Origin: Liolophura sinensis
Lineage: Eukaryota > Mollusca > Polyplacophora > Chitonida > Chitonidae
Assembly: GCF_032854445.1 (NCBI RefSeq)
Contig: NC_088301.1
Coordinates: 54,051,187 to 54,115,186, forward strand
Direction: 5' to 3'
DNA length: 64,000 nucleotides
Position numbers and translations under genes: made by a program. Of the stretch, positions 1-11,435 are shown in pieces (position 1 is the first letter of the stretch; each line of letters starts with the position of its first letter). The notes beneath the pieces were generated by a model. It saw only the letters and a list, made by a program, of their open reading frames with translations, did no database searches and had not been told where the DNA came from.

Positions 1-377
1 TATTAGCACAATTCCAGAGCTAATCTTAACCATCTGCTTGAATTATGCAAACCATTATGGGCTTATGTTTAAAGCATTGTGTAATCTTTGACTCGCGTGA
101 GTGATGGGCACCTTGCTGCTCTGTCTTTGCCCGAAACTCTGAACAGTCAAATTAGACAGTACCTCAGATGAGTCAGTTTGACATTTGGTAGCCTGAGAGT
201 GGCAAAGTGAATGACCACTTATAACCGAGACATGTCCAAGGCAGATCTAGTTGACCTATTGACCTCTAGCAAAATTTCAGACAAAACAAAATGACAAGTA
301 AACGAATGATCTGTACACTAAATGCCAAAACTATTTCACTAGAGTAAATTATGACAATACTAAATCAAAGAGAAAAG

Positions 378-475
378 ATTTATTTATTTGATTGGTGTTT
401 TACGTTGTACTCAATAATATTTCACTTAGGCCTATACGAAGAGGGCCAGCATTATGGTTGGGAGGAAATCGCGCA
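378..475 (-). repeat. SINE family 2 tail fragment
   Basis: Read on the minus strand this ends in the same signature as several other places in the window: a run like TAAGTGAAATATT, then AAAACACCAATCAAATAAAT. Related copies are at 1612-1800, 7576-8160, 34450-34545, 35270-35485 and 59020-59115. The fullest copy carries a tRNA-like promoter, so this is taken as a 3' fragment of a tRNA-derived SINE. Confidence 0.6.
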
Positions 476-1611
476 GTCAGAACCATTTATGTACGGTATA
501 TAAATGAATGTAATATATGATAGCAATGGTAGGCCCATAAGAACTTAATAATTTGTAATTTGTGTATTATGCGCAATAATATTGTTAATATATCAAACCA
601 AATAGATTTCACTAAACATGAGGTAAAATTATCAAAAGCCGTAACACCTCTCAAGAGCTTAGGGTCCATCAGTGCACATCCACGCTGGGACTGCTCCTCG
701 CTGCGGCGGATCCACGCCGGGTCTGTTTGTCGCTAACATCAAACCAAAATACCTTCAAATCGCGCCTTTATTATTATTATTTTTTTATAATAAGCGTTCA
801 TAATATAAAGTGTGACATACAGTTTTTGGTGTATTTAACGCTTATTTTATTTTATTTTTTGTAAGAATGCTATGGACTCCCCAAACAGGAGTTAAGCCAC
901 AAGTGGGCATTTTTGAAAGATAATACAATCTTAGAAATACGATAAATTTAACCGTAGACTCAGAAATTATGGAAATATATAGCAGGCCTGCCTGCTGACG
1001 AGGCAGTTTACATACAGTAGGCCTGCTAACGGAGAATGAATATGGTTACTGCCAATGTTCCAACACAGGCGAAACACATACATTGCTTTTCTCCCACTTG
1101 TGCGAAAAGTTAAACCAGCTATGGCTAGTGTTCAGATCATAATTGCCACACATATTTCCGACATACTTATAGAGGGAGCTATAAATTTATTGTATAATTT
1201 TGTTTTCCGTGCTCAGTATATTTCCCTATAGCTGCTGAAATTTTGCATGCCGTTGCTTTTCTGTGTTTCGTTTCAGTCTGTTGATATCGATGACGTCATC
1301 TCCGAAAATGAAGAAAATAGAGGCGTTATTAAAAGATATAAAATACACCGCAAACATTTTTTTTTCCAAATTGTTTTTGGCATAACGTTTCCCCAAAATC
1401 TTCGTTTTGGAGTTATGTATCCTTTCACTATGTTAAAATGTTGCCATGCAATAATGCAGCATATAAAGGGCGGTGTTTCATTTGAATACATCTCTGCAAC
1501 AAGCTCAACATATCCTTAATTACTTGTAATTATTTTGATAGCTTAAAAATTGCGTTTTAAAATTATTCGGCATGTAGAACATCGGTTTTATATCCGTTTA
1601 TATTTGCTGTG

Positions 1612-1800
1612 ATTTTGTCCAGCTCATGCTGGCTTCCTCTCTAGTCATATGTGGGAAGGTCTTCTAGCACCCTGCTGAAGGTCGTGAGTCTCCCCAGAGC
1701 TCTGCTCGGTTTCCTCCCACCACAATGTTGGCCGTTGTCGTATAAGTGAAATATTCTCGAGTACTGGCACCGCGTAAAACATCAATCAAGTAAAAATATG
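1612..1800 (+). repeat. SINE family 2 fragment
   Basis: Shares CTGGCTTCCTCT near 1629, a CCTCCCACCA block near 1711 and the terminal GTATAAGTGAAATATTCT plus AACATCAATCAA words with the other family 2 copies. The tRNA-like head is not seen here. Moderately diverged, probably an old insertion. Confidence 0.6.
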
Positions 1801-2707
1801 CAATAAATTCAGTTTTATTATGTCTACGTAAATTTCCTCAAAATTTCCTCTACACTTAGTGAGTCACACACTATATGTGAGTAACGGAAAACTTATTTAT
1901 GACTTATGCATTGGCCATTGTGACACGATAATGACGCATCCCTGTTAAGTCGTATCTACGCATCCATGGAGTCTTGCACACATAGCATGTAAGGTGCAAC
2001 ACCGAATATGGTCAGTTAATCTCTCCGTGGGAAAGACAATAATTTGTCGAAATTGAAATATAAAAATATATTCCGTAACCCGTTGTCACTATATTGAAGC
2101 CTTGACCTTGGCTTCACGTTGAAAATCTGTCGGGGGTTTCCATATTCGATTTCTCAAAACGATTTTCTATGCCCTTAAGGATACTAGATCCCCAAAGCTG
2201 TAAAATTTGGGCATTTTGTATTTTACGTTTTGATTCCCAATTTTCTTATTATTCCTCTCACTTAAATATAAACACCAAATTCAAATTATAAATACCTTTA
2301 ACTTGACAAAATGAATAGCTTATTGTGAACCAACGTAGTAGTGTTTTCTTAGTTGCCACTGATTGGGAAGATGCCTCCTGCTAACATTTGTCTATAAACT
2401 GTACACACCTGCTTGTGAAGACCTCTGCAGTGTATACCTGTTGAGACAAACAGCAGCTTTAATCACTCACCATGTCATTGCTCCGAACTTTGAAGAGGAA
2501 AAGAAAGAAAGAAAAACGTTATACTTTTTTTCTCAAACTTTCACAAAAGTACATGTACGTTGATCTATTCAGTTCTTGATTGAAAATAATTGGAAAGAAA
2601 TCATTTATGAGTTTTGTAACACATGCACGAGGCTCCTGTTGACATTTTGTTCAGTTTCTCCCTTTCTGTGTTTGAGACAATCATATGGTTGTTCTGTGTT
2701 TTTTTTT

Positions 2708-3695
2708 CAGCGTGGAGGTGATTCTATAGTAGCTGTACAGGCCACAAAAATGGCCAGCTCCAGCGTGGAGGTGATTCTATAGTAGCTGTACAGGCTACAA
2801 AAATGACCAGTGCCAGCGTGGAGGTGATTCTATAGTAGCTGTACAGGCTACAAAAATGACCAGTGCCAGCGTGGAGGTGATTCTATAGTAGCTGTACAGG
2901 CCACAAAAATGGCCAGCTCCAGCGTTGAGGTGATTCTATAGTAACTGTACAGGCTACAAAAATGACCAGTGCCAGCGTTGAGGTGATTCTATAGTAGCTG
3001 TACAGGCCACAAAAATGGCCAGCTCCAGCGTGGAGGTGATTCTATAGTAGCTGTACAGGCTACAAAAATGGCCAGCTCCAGCGTGGAGGTGATTCTATAG
3101 TAGCTGTACAGGCTACAAAAATGACCAGTGCCAGCGTAGAGGTGATTCTATAGTAGCTGTACAGGCTACAAAAATGACCAGTGCCAGCGTAGAGGTGATT
3201 CTATAGTAGCTACATGGGCTATGAAAATGGCCAGCTCCAGCGTGGAGGTGATTCTGTATTAGCTGTATAGGCTATGAAAATGACCAGTCCCCGCGTAGAA
3301 GTGATACTATAGCATCTGTACAGGCTACAAAAATTGGCAGCTTCAGCAAGGAGGTGATTCTGTAGTAGCTGTATAGGCTATGAAAATGGCCATCTCCAGC
3401 GTGGAGGTGATTCTATAGTAGCTGTATACCAGCCCCAGCGTTGAGGTGACTTTGTAGTAGCTTTATAGGCTATGAAAATGAACAGCTCCAGCGTGGAGGT
3501 AGTGATATAGTACCTGTATAGGCTATAAAAATGGCCAGCTCCTTCGTGGAGGTGCTGATATAGTACCTACACGGGCTATAAACGGGCCAGCTTACATAAG
3601 AAATTAGAATGACCAGTCCTGACGTGGAGGAGGTTCTACAGAACCCATATGGGCTATGAAAATTACCAAGTCCTGCGTGGGAGTCATTCTTTAGT
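2708..3695 (+). repeat. 53-bp minisatellite, about 18 copies
   Basis: Tandem units begin with CAGCGTGGAGGTGATTCTAT, followed by AGTAGCTGTACAGGC, TACAAAAATG and a variable ACCAGTGC or GCCAGCTC end. Unit starts at 2708, 2761 and 2814 give a 53-bp period. The first ten or so units are nearly identical; from about 3200 onward they diverge. The period is not a multiple of three, so the array does not encode a protein repeat. The array stops inside a unit at about 3695, where the retroelement remnant begins. Confidence 0.9.
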
Positions 3696-4905
3696 TCCTT
3701 GCGAATAACACCGTACTGTCGTTCTGTTTACTTAAAGTCCTACTCAAATAATCATTGGCTTTCTCCATTCCATTCTCGTCAGATTGTGACAGAGCCGCCC
3801 CAATTCGAATACCACTCGCGTCTGTGTCCAAAATAAAAGGTCTCTCCGTAGATGGATAAGCAATGACAGGTGTATATATGAGAGACTGTTTTATACGTTG
3901 GAATGCCATTTCACAGGCATCAGTCCACGAGAATTTCGTCCCTTTCTCAATGAGTTTGTGTAATTGCTTGCAATGTGTGAAACCCCTTGATTTATTGTCT
4001 GTAATAAGAACAAGTACCTAGGGAGACTCTTACCTCCGCAGTGGTTGAAGTGGGTGATGGCCAGTTTTTGTCAACGCTTATCTTCGACGGATCTGTACTG
4101 ACCCCATCACTGGAAACCACATGGCCTAGAAATTCTACCTTTCTCTGAAACAGATGACATTTGCTTGGTGAAAGATTAAGGTTGATTTTTCCATTCGCTA
4201 AAGAACATCCCTTAGTTTTCAAAGGCATCAGAAAATATAATATCATCCAAGCACAGAGGACATGTTTTCTAATTTAATCCTGACAGAACCACCTCCATTA
4301 ACCGTTCAAATGTAGCCGCCGCGTTACATAGACCAAAGGGAATAACCTTGAAATTATAAATCCAACACGTGGTGCTAAATTATATTTTCTCAGCATCTTC
4401 TGGACTTGCCAATATCCACTGTTAAGATCTAGTGTCAAGAACCACATTCATCCTCTTAAGGCATCCAGACAATCATCAATCCTAGGAATTGGGTATGAAT
4501 CTTTTCTAGTCACATTATTGAGAAACCTGTAGTCAACACAAAAACGGTGTGTGTTATCTTTGTTTTTGACGAAAACAAGTGGTGCAGCCCAAGGGCAGGA
4601 AGACTTCTGAGTAACATAGATTTTACTTCAGATTCCAAATCCTGTCGTTTAGATAATGGTAACCTCCTTGGGTGCATTTTAATAGGAGCAGCCTCACCAG
4701 TATTAATTTTACGCTGAACAATATCCGTACGACCGATAACATCTTTCCCTTTTGAAAAGGTCCCATGAGGATCTATCAGTAATTGTAGTATTTGTAAGTG
4801 CTGTTCTGGAGATAGATTCTGGTCGGTGAGACTTGTAGGTATCTCAACTTCCATCTCCTTAATGCGCTTCACTAGACCCACTACGATAACATACCTTCTT
4901 CGCAT
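3696..4905 (-). pseudogene. Broken reverse transcriptase and RNase H region
   Basis: The minus strand shows the LDD part of the RT catalytic motif at 4242-4250, followed by a stop and a frame change. A thumb-region motif FLGHVVSSDG lies in another frame within 3992-4246. An RNase H start (ILDTDAS) lies near 3830. An upstream frame at 4510-4905 covers the protease-RT linker and the start of RT. Several frames are needed to follow the domain, so it cannot be active. Nothing suggests it has been co-opted by the host. Confidence 0.8.
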
Positions 4906-5371
4906 GCGGCGAGTTGAGTGTGTTTGTAGTGTTTGTGGTGTTAGTGTTTAGTGTTAGCTTCCACAATCCCTACCATAGAGGTAGAGGAGGTGTCACTGGT
5001 TTTACCCTGAATCAATATCTCCTTATTTGGTGGTATCTCCACTGTTTCAGCCACCATTACCCTAAAAGTACACGGTAACTGACTCTCTAGTATACACTAC
5101 ACAGTGCGGTTGCCTATGACTAACTTTGCTGCACCCAAGATCAAAGTACAATTGTGGCCATGCAATAAGTCATAGCCAAGAATATGTGGCACATCTATGT
5201 ATGCTGTAATGGTAGGTTGTGTAACCACTAAAGTAGGTGTCATAGAAGTCACCTGTCCCAAAATGTTAACTAAGCCTCCATCTTAATGTGGCCTTCCACT
5301 GGTTTCATAGCAAGTGGGGCGAGCTCAATCATTTCCCTGTATTTACGGGGATGTAAGGCAGAAATAGATGA

Positions 5372-5618
5372 ACCTGTGCCCAGTACACAATTAACATCTA
5401 TACCATTCATTTTTGACGGTAAGAACAACTCATCATGGTTCTGTTAGTGGCTGGGTTCTGACTGTACAATACTATAGCTGGAGCCAGACCCTCGGCGCCA
5501 GCTATGCTTCGTTTCCCACCTTTCGGGAATCAGCTCTGGGCTCTGGCTTTACTGCTGAATCCTACTTGAATTTACGACATTGTGATTTCCAATGTCCCAA
5601 GATACCACAACAGTGACA
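5372..5618 (-). pseudogene. Gag zinc knuckle and protease active-site remnant
   Basis: On the minus strand 5577-5618 reads as a CCHC zinc knuckle (CX2CX4HX4C), the nucleocapsid signature of Ty3-like gag. About 200 bases further along, 5372-5380 sits where the aspartic protease DTG triad is expected but reads GTG, so the catalytic aspartate is lost. The intervening sequence has stops. This places the gag-protease junction and shows that the element is dead. Confidence 0.65.
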
Positions 5619-5787
5619 TTTCCCTTTTTTCCTACGTAGTTTATTTTCCGCAGCTATGTCAAACTTAGTTTCACTCCTGGACAAACGAACAACCAGATTT
5701 TTGTGCAGTTTGATTAGAGCTACTGTCTAACTTGTCTTCAGCGTCCGGTCCCTGATTGTTTCTAAAACTTCGCGTTGCATTTTAACT

Positions 5788-6075
5788 GATGGCTATAAGA
5801 TTGACCAATCCCGGCGTGTAACCATTTTTAGAGACTTGGCACAGTTAGGTTTAAGAGATTTGCTTACTAGCGGTATATACTTCATACATCACAGGAGCAC
5901 CAACAAACTTTAATACAGAATTAAAGACTTATAAAAGATTGTTTACTTGTTTGCGCATAATTTGATGCATAAAGGCAACATTTGATGTGTTTTGGTTTGA
6001 GATTGGCGACAACCAGTCCCAGCATGGAGCAGTCTCAGCGTGGAGAAGCCCCAAGTTGGAGGTGCACTGATGGGT
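5788..6075 (+). repeat. 53-bp minisatellite remnant beyond the retroelement
   Basis: The text at 5788-5835 (GGCTATAAGATTGACCAATC, then CCGGCGTG) matches the second half of the 53-bp unit. Further degenerate units lie at about 6005-6075, with words like ACCAGTCCCAGCATGGAG and CAGCGTGGAG. Together with the truncated unit at 3660-3695, this indicates that the retroelement inserted into a once-continuous array. Confidence 0.6.
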
Positions 6076-6749
6076 ACTACTGTTTGTCTCAAGGTCTGCT
6101 TTGGCCTGTTTTGAACAACTCAAAGAAGTAGGTCAGAAATGTACGAGGCTTTGTACTCGGGCTGGTACTGCTAGTTTTATGTTTCTTTGCGAAGAACAGC
6201 GTATTCTGTTTGTCACTCGTTGCAAATAGTTTGGGTTTAATTAAATCATAAAATGTGAATAGTATTGCCAAGAGAACCCACACAAAGATGATTAAACGAC
6301 CATAGGTAAAAACTACAACATTTTTTTATTGTGTAAACATTGATAATCATGAAAAAAAAAATAGTATACGTCTGAGTAACAACAACAACACTTCAAGTTG
6401 TGAAAGTTTAACGCTATACCCTAGGTTATTGTGATTTTATGCATTTTGGGATATTTTAAGCTCATGTTGCTGCCACGTAGTAGAGTGACATAAATTCATA
6501 GAGGAATTATCTAGCGTCAATCTAGTCTTTACAACTGCTGGCATTGTATACTAACCCTATCATGATGAAATATGTAGAGTTCTTAAAGCTGGGACAAATA
6601 CTAGTCACAAACCTTTCCAAAACATGTCATTTGTTATTACTATTATCATTTTTACATGTGTTTTAAATTATGTTTTTCAGTTGAACTAAAGATGTGACAG
6701 GTTTGGGGAACCGATTATCTTAAATTAACAGGGCATCAAAAGTGTCATA
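6076..6749. other. ZCRB1 upstream region
   Basis: AT-rich, with no coding signal that I recognise. A pyrimidine tract ending in TTTTTCAG at 6673-6680 could be the acceptor of the ZCRB1 start-codon exon, which would make 6681-6749 5' UTR and imply an upstream noncoding exon. That exon is not identified. Confidence 0.4.
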
Positions 6750-9700
6750 ATGAGTGGTGGTTTGGCCCCGAGTAAAAGCACAATTTACGTGTCAAATTTA
6801 CCATTTTCTCTAACAAACAACGACCTTCATAAAGTGTTTATCAAGTATGGACAGGTGGTCAAGTAAGTAACCTACATGTCGGATTTACTGAAAGAAACAT
6901 TTACCGCTGTTCTCAAGCTCATTGTACCGGCCCGGATAGCACAGTTGGTAGAGCGTCCGCTTAGGGACCGGTAGATCCAGGATCAATCCTTGGTCGAGTC
7001 ACACCTAAGACTTTAAAAGAGGAAGTTGTAACTTCCTCGCTTGGCGTTCAGCATGAAGGGGATAGTGCAACGACTGGTTGACCCGTATCAGTATAATGGC
7101 TCGGGCGGGGCGGCTTACTTGCCTTCGGTAAGTCGTCTCAGTGATGCAGCACTAAATAAAAGAGCGGTGGAAATCCGTCCTGCAACAAGGAGGCACATTA
7201 CACGTGCATGCACCCTAATGATTCCTTCGTCGTCATATGACTGAAAAATTGTTGAGAACGACGTTAAACCCCAAGCACTCACTCACTCACTCAAGCTCAT
7301 TGTAATTTTGCTGGTATCAACCATGATCAACCAAGTGTTTCTATAACCTGTTCCTTTGCTGGCCTAACTAAAAATGATACATTGTAATGTCACACATACA
7401 ATCACAAGAAAATCTATCTTACTCGATCAGGTTGTCTAGGTCATGCAATCAATATGGCCACTTATAATGTCATTAAAGAGACCCCTGGTCTTGACTGTAC
7501 ATCTGCCTGCATGTAGGCTAACAAAGCACAAGACCTCAAGGTCAGTCTTTTTAAAGCATGATGGAAGCAAGCTTACCTGCCAGCTCATTCTGGCTTCCTC
7601 TGTGGCCATATGTTAGAAATGTAGGACATATTCCCCCCTGGACAATTTTGGGGGAAAATTCTAACCACTTAGGTTAAAAGCAAGTTATTAACCTAAATGA
7701 ACTGACTAGCTGTATTTTAGCCAGCTGTGTATTGCTGCAAGTGTCGAAAGGCCTTGGCAGTTGAAAGTCGGAATTAGATTATGGATTATAGCTGGATAAC
7801 AGATTATGTCTGGATTATTAGATGTTTATTTACAGAGATAATTCCTACCAAAGGCTAAACTCATTTGATTATAATATTGATGTTAATATCATAAATATAC
7901 ACACGTACACAAACACACATATATATGCCTTTCTTTATATTACCTGTCAATAAAACTCAGACTAGAGGGGTTAAAGAACAGTGCTTCATGAGGAAGTTCA
8001 AATCTTGTATATAGATGGGGGGAATTGTCAGTGGATGAATTGCCCATAAATTGTCCGGGGGGGGGGGGGGGGGGGGGGGGATTGTCTAGAGGGGGAAGTG
8101 TTGTCGTATAAGTGAAATGTTTTTGAGTGAGGCGGAAAACACCAATCAAATAAATACAGTTTCTTGCATTTGTAATGTGGTACTTTTTGTTGATATTATT
8201 TGGTGTTGTATATTATTAGGTATTGGTCATTAAATACACAATGGATGGGTTTATAAAAGTCACTGTGTTATTTAAAATATTGGTGTGTTAAATAATTAAA
8301 GATTGTTGCTAACTTTGAAGATAAATATATCCCTATATGTCACATGTGGTGACTATATAATGTATAATATTCTCTTCCTGTATTCCTGCCCAGTTCAGTT
8401 TTTGTGAAAAATCATGTAAATGTTGGAAGATTCTGTCGTTAAATCTTTAACAAATTTAAATGAGTGTCAGAACATGTTGTCAATGTTCACAGGGTAACCA
8501 TAGTAAAGGATAAGGTTACAAGAAAGAGCAAAGGTGTAGCATTTATTCTGTTCCTGACACGGGATGCTGCTCATCAGTCTGTCAGAGCTTTGAACAACAC
8601 CCAGGTAACATTAACTGGTCTTGTTTAATAGTGACAAGATGTTGTGTCACTGAAAGTGTTATATTTATTTGTTTCAAAGCATACATGTAGTTGTTTTATA
8701 GTTAGCGATGTAGGTTTTGTACATATACAATAAGATCTGAAGGCCAGAGAAAAATGCAATCTCATTGTAACTCTTTTAAGAATTTTTTCCTAGAATAAGC
8801 AACATTTGGACAGAGACAGATAGATCTCAAATTTTAAAGCTATGTGTTTACATTTTAAGATGACTATGTCAGTTTTTGTAAGACAAAAGAGTTAAACATT
8901 TCAACCTGTGTTCACAAATCATAGAACAAAGTCAAAAGATTGCATGTAACCTATAGAGATACATGTCACATCTTTCACTTCACAATTTTAAAGGCTGCTT
9001 ATACAAGTCACCATATTGCCCAACACAGTAACAAGAATAAGTCTATGAACTTGATATTATGGTGTGATTCATGCATTTTGTTTTCATCAAAGGCACATAT
9101 TTTTATATTCAGATGTTTGGACGTACAATAAAATGCAGTATTGCTAAAGACAATGGCAGAGCTTCTGATTTTATCAGGAGAAAAAATTACCCTGACAAGT
9201 CCAGATGCTATGAATGTGGAGTAAGTATGTCCAAAATTTTTAGTTCAGAGTACTTGTACATACATGAACAACAGCACTATGGTAAAACTATTCCAAAAGA
9301 AATAGTTACCTGAAGACATACTAAAAAATTCCAGCACTTTTTCAATGGGGTTCTCCTGCAAATTTTGTAACTCTTCAGACAGTAGTGTCATCTGCCCGTC
9401 TATACTTGAATAACAGTGGCAGCTATTGTCATTCATGGTGGTCTATTATATTATTGGAATCAGTGGTTTTGTGACAAGTAGGTAGAAGGTGCTGCTATTT
9501 TAGCTGCAAGACTTACTACCATTTGTAGAGGCTCACAGAACCCCTTTGTTTTGAATGAAAACTACAAAAGGATGGTGTCTGGACTGTTTTAAAGTTAAAA
9601 GTCTTGGCAGGCTCATGGTATTTAGGCATAGGTAAGTATGAGTTTGTAAAGCAGTCTTATGCTGTAAGTTTTAATTTGTATTTGTAGGGGTAGTGGTTGA

Positions 9701-11435
9701 TTGTCCGGAAAGTGTGTGTGGAGACGGGGTGGAAGGGATGCTGGGGCGGTGGCTAATGACAATTGGGTGTTATCCATGCTTGCTTCCTTGAGCTCATTTA
9801 AAACTGTTGTCTTGAAACCTCTAACATTATGATCATCCAAATTCAAGTCACAAATCATCATCAAGCAGATTTAACAATGACATTGTTTTTGTGTGTTATG
9901 TACCTCCCAGGAAGAGGGCCACTTGAGTTACAAGTGTCCGCATAACTTGTTAGGGGACCGAGAGATTCCCAAAAAGAAAGAGAGAAAAAGAAAAGGAAAG
10001 ACGGAGTGAGTATATTCTAAACATGCCACATGGATATCGCACTAGTCTGTCCCTTGGGATATATGTATTGTAGCCAGAGTAATTTCAGTTTAACTGTAAT
10101 CAATCACTAACATTTTCAAGTCAGTTTGGCAGTCTGGCTGAAGGTCAGGGATCCATGGCATTGATTCAAGTTAATAAGTATATAATTTTACTGTCATCTT
10201 CACACAGTTCTTTATGAAGTGTGTAAGGTGCACGCTTACAAGAAATTTGGAAGACAAAACAAAACAAAAAAAAAACCTCATTACAGCTTTGCCATATATG
10301 CATGTATTGAGTTGTTTTAGTGCTTTATTTTTGCTATGCTTATATGTGAGAATATTAACGTCAGCAATGTTTTATGGTTTGAGGAAACTAATTTCAAACA
10401 GTGGCACCCTGCTGATGTCTTAGAAGTAGAGCTTCATGTGAAAATTCTGATCATTATAGTTCTTATTATAGAGTTCTTATTTGTGCTTGATTAATTGCCA
10501 GCCAGGTAAATGAATTTACCGTAAACACTGTGTGTTTGCATTTGTCATTAATGTTAAGTTAAATCACCTTCACATAAATTATGATGTTTTTTTGGGGAGG
10601 ATGAAATGTACAGTGCTTTTTTTTTATTGTACTTAAACTGTTGGTGTTTTACCTGTAAATGAATGTTTTCAGAATTTTTAAAAATTATTAGACCAAAAAT
10701 GTTGTGGGTTACAACTTAACCATTTGTTTTTAATATCAGGGAAGATAACAGTGAAGAAGAAAAAGACAGTGGCGAGGAAGTTATTACTGAGTCCGATAGC
10801 TTATCAGCTGCTATCAGTTACCAGGTACTACAATTATATAACATTTTTCCTGAATCTTTGTCTCCAGCATGATGATCAACTTTAGAGATTTCAGAGATGT
10901 TGCATTAGTTACGGAGTAATTTGTACTAGCAACATGTTGGAATTTTTGGTGATGTTGGATATGGAGGATATATTTTTGAATAACGTGTATACATTTATTT
11001 CCCCAACGAGGGGTTATAGCTTGTGACACTCAAATGTTTATTAGTCATGTCAACAAATTGTTATTTATTTTCTGAATGCTTAGTCAAAATGACATGATTT
11101 CCCATTCAGTGTTACAAAGATGCGAAATATGTTGATGGTTAAAAAGATTGTAGGTTGTGCAACATGGTAACCAGAATGTGATATTCCTTTATCTACTGTA
11201 GAAGTATTTATGTTCATGTTTGGGCCACATCCCCAGTTGTTTTGCCAGTGCCATATATATTATTCTTTGATAAACAATTTTTGATACCTTTGTTTCCTAG
11301 TATGAAAAGATGGGCCAGGAAAACCCCGCATTTTTGGCAGGAGCAAGTTTGTCTGACTTTGAAGACCCAGAACCAAAAAGGAAGAAATATAAGAAGGATG
11401 CATATTTCAGTGATGAAGAAGAATTGGATGACTGA
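6750..11435 (+). CDS. ZCRB1: ZCRB1, zinc finger CCHC-type and RNA-binding motif protein 1
   Basis: Six coding exons: 6750-6862, 8493-8604, 9113-9220, 9911-10005, 10740-10824 and 11301-11435. All junctions are GT-AG and the phases agree, giving 215 residues; as I recall, the human protein has 217. The N-terminus has an RRM with the RNP2-like IYVSNLPF and the RNP1-like [15 protein letters not shown] knuckle (CYECG, then H and C; CX2CX4HX4C) spans the exon 3-4 junction. A Lys/Arg-rich stretch, an acidic region and a C-terminal [10 protein letters not shown] follow. In vertebrates ZCRB1 (U11/U12-31K) belongs to the U11/U12 di-snRNP of the minor spliceosome, so the role here is inferred as nuclear U12-type splicing. 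Intron 1 carries a SINE and a 24-base G run. Confidence 0.95.
6927..7289 (+). mobile_element. Full-length tRNA-derived SINE with target-site duplication
   Basis: The tRNA-like head has an A box TAGCACAGTTGG at 6937-6948 and a B-box-like GGATCAATCC at 6980-6989. An unrelated body follows, and the 3' end is a CACT microsatellite after GTTAAACCCCAAG. The direct repeat CTCAAGCTCATTGTA flanks it at 6912-6926 and 7290-7304, a clear target-site duplication. It sits in ZCRB1 intron 1 in the sense orientation. The short open frame at 7041-7244 is not taken as a gene. Confidence 0.9.
7576..8160 (+). repeat. Composite SINE family 2 copy with altered interior
   Basis: The left part (CCAGCTCATTCTGGCTTCCT, then CTGTGGCCATATGT, at 7578-7611) and the right part (GTCGTATAAGTGAAATGT, then AACACCAATCAAATAAAT, at 8103-8156) match the same SINE family. 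The middle is replaced by unrelated AT-rich sequence and a long G tract. Either an insertion split the copy or two fragments lie close together. It lies in ZCRB1 intron 1. Confidence 0.5.
8057..8080 (+). repeat. 24-base homopolymeric G tract
   Basis: An uninterrupted run of G inside ZCRB1 intron 1, followed by further G-rich sequence (GAGGGGGAAG). On the transcribed (sense) strand such a run could form G-quadruplexes. Its length is also an obvious site for sequencing or replication slippage, so the exact count is uncertain. Confidence 0.9.

Larger units (their letters stand above)
1..2707. other. Intergenic region, no gene recognised
   Basis: AT-rich sequence with no exon-like reading frame that I recognise. 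The open frames are short, overlap on both strands and have no family signature. It holds two SINE fragments (listed separately). A GC-richer patch at about 675-720 contains words resembling the inverted form of the 53-bp minisatellite unit that begins at 2708. A 5' noncoding exon of ZCRB1 could lie anywhere upstream of 6680 and cannot be placed from sequence alone. Confidence 0.6.
3696..5787 (-). mobile_element. Degenerate Ty3/gypsy-type LTR retroelement fragment
   Basis: On the minus strand, broken reading frames occur in the order gag zinc knuckle (5577-5618), aspartic protease (around 5080-5420), reverse transcriptase (about 4000-4905) and RNase H (about 3696-3909). That order is typical of Ty3/gypsy elements. 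No integrase, LTR or primer-binding site is seen, so both ends are truncated. Stop codons and frame changes interrupt every domain. The element lies inside the 53-bp array, which resumes at about 5788. Assignment is by motif reading, not by a search. Confidence 0.8.

Noticed and set aside
6927-7000. Possible functional tRNA gene
   Set aside because: Only the A and B boxes are kept; the cloverleaf stems are not, and the sequence continues into a SINE body and tail.
7041-7244. 67-residue frame in ZCRB1 intron 1
   Set aside because: Entirely inside the SINE body between its target-site duplications.
7940-8149. Proline-run open frame on the minus strand
   Set aside because: The prolines are the complement of the homopolymeric G tract, not a coding signal.
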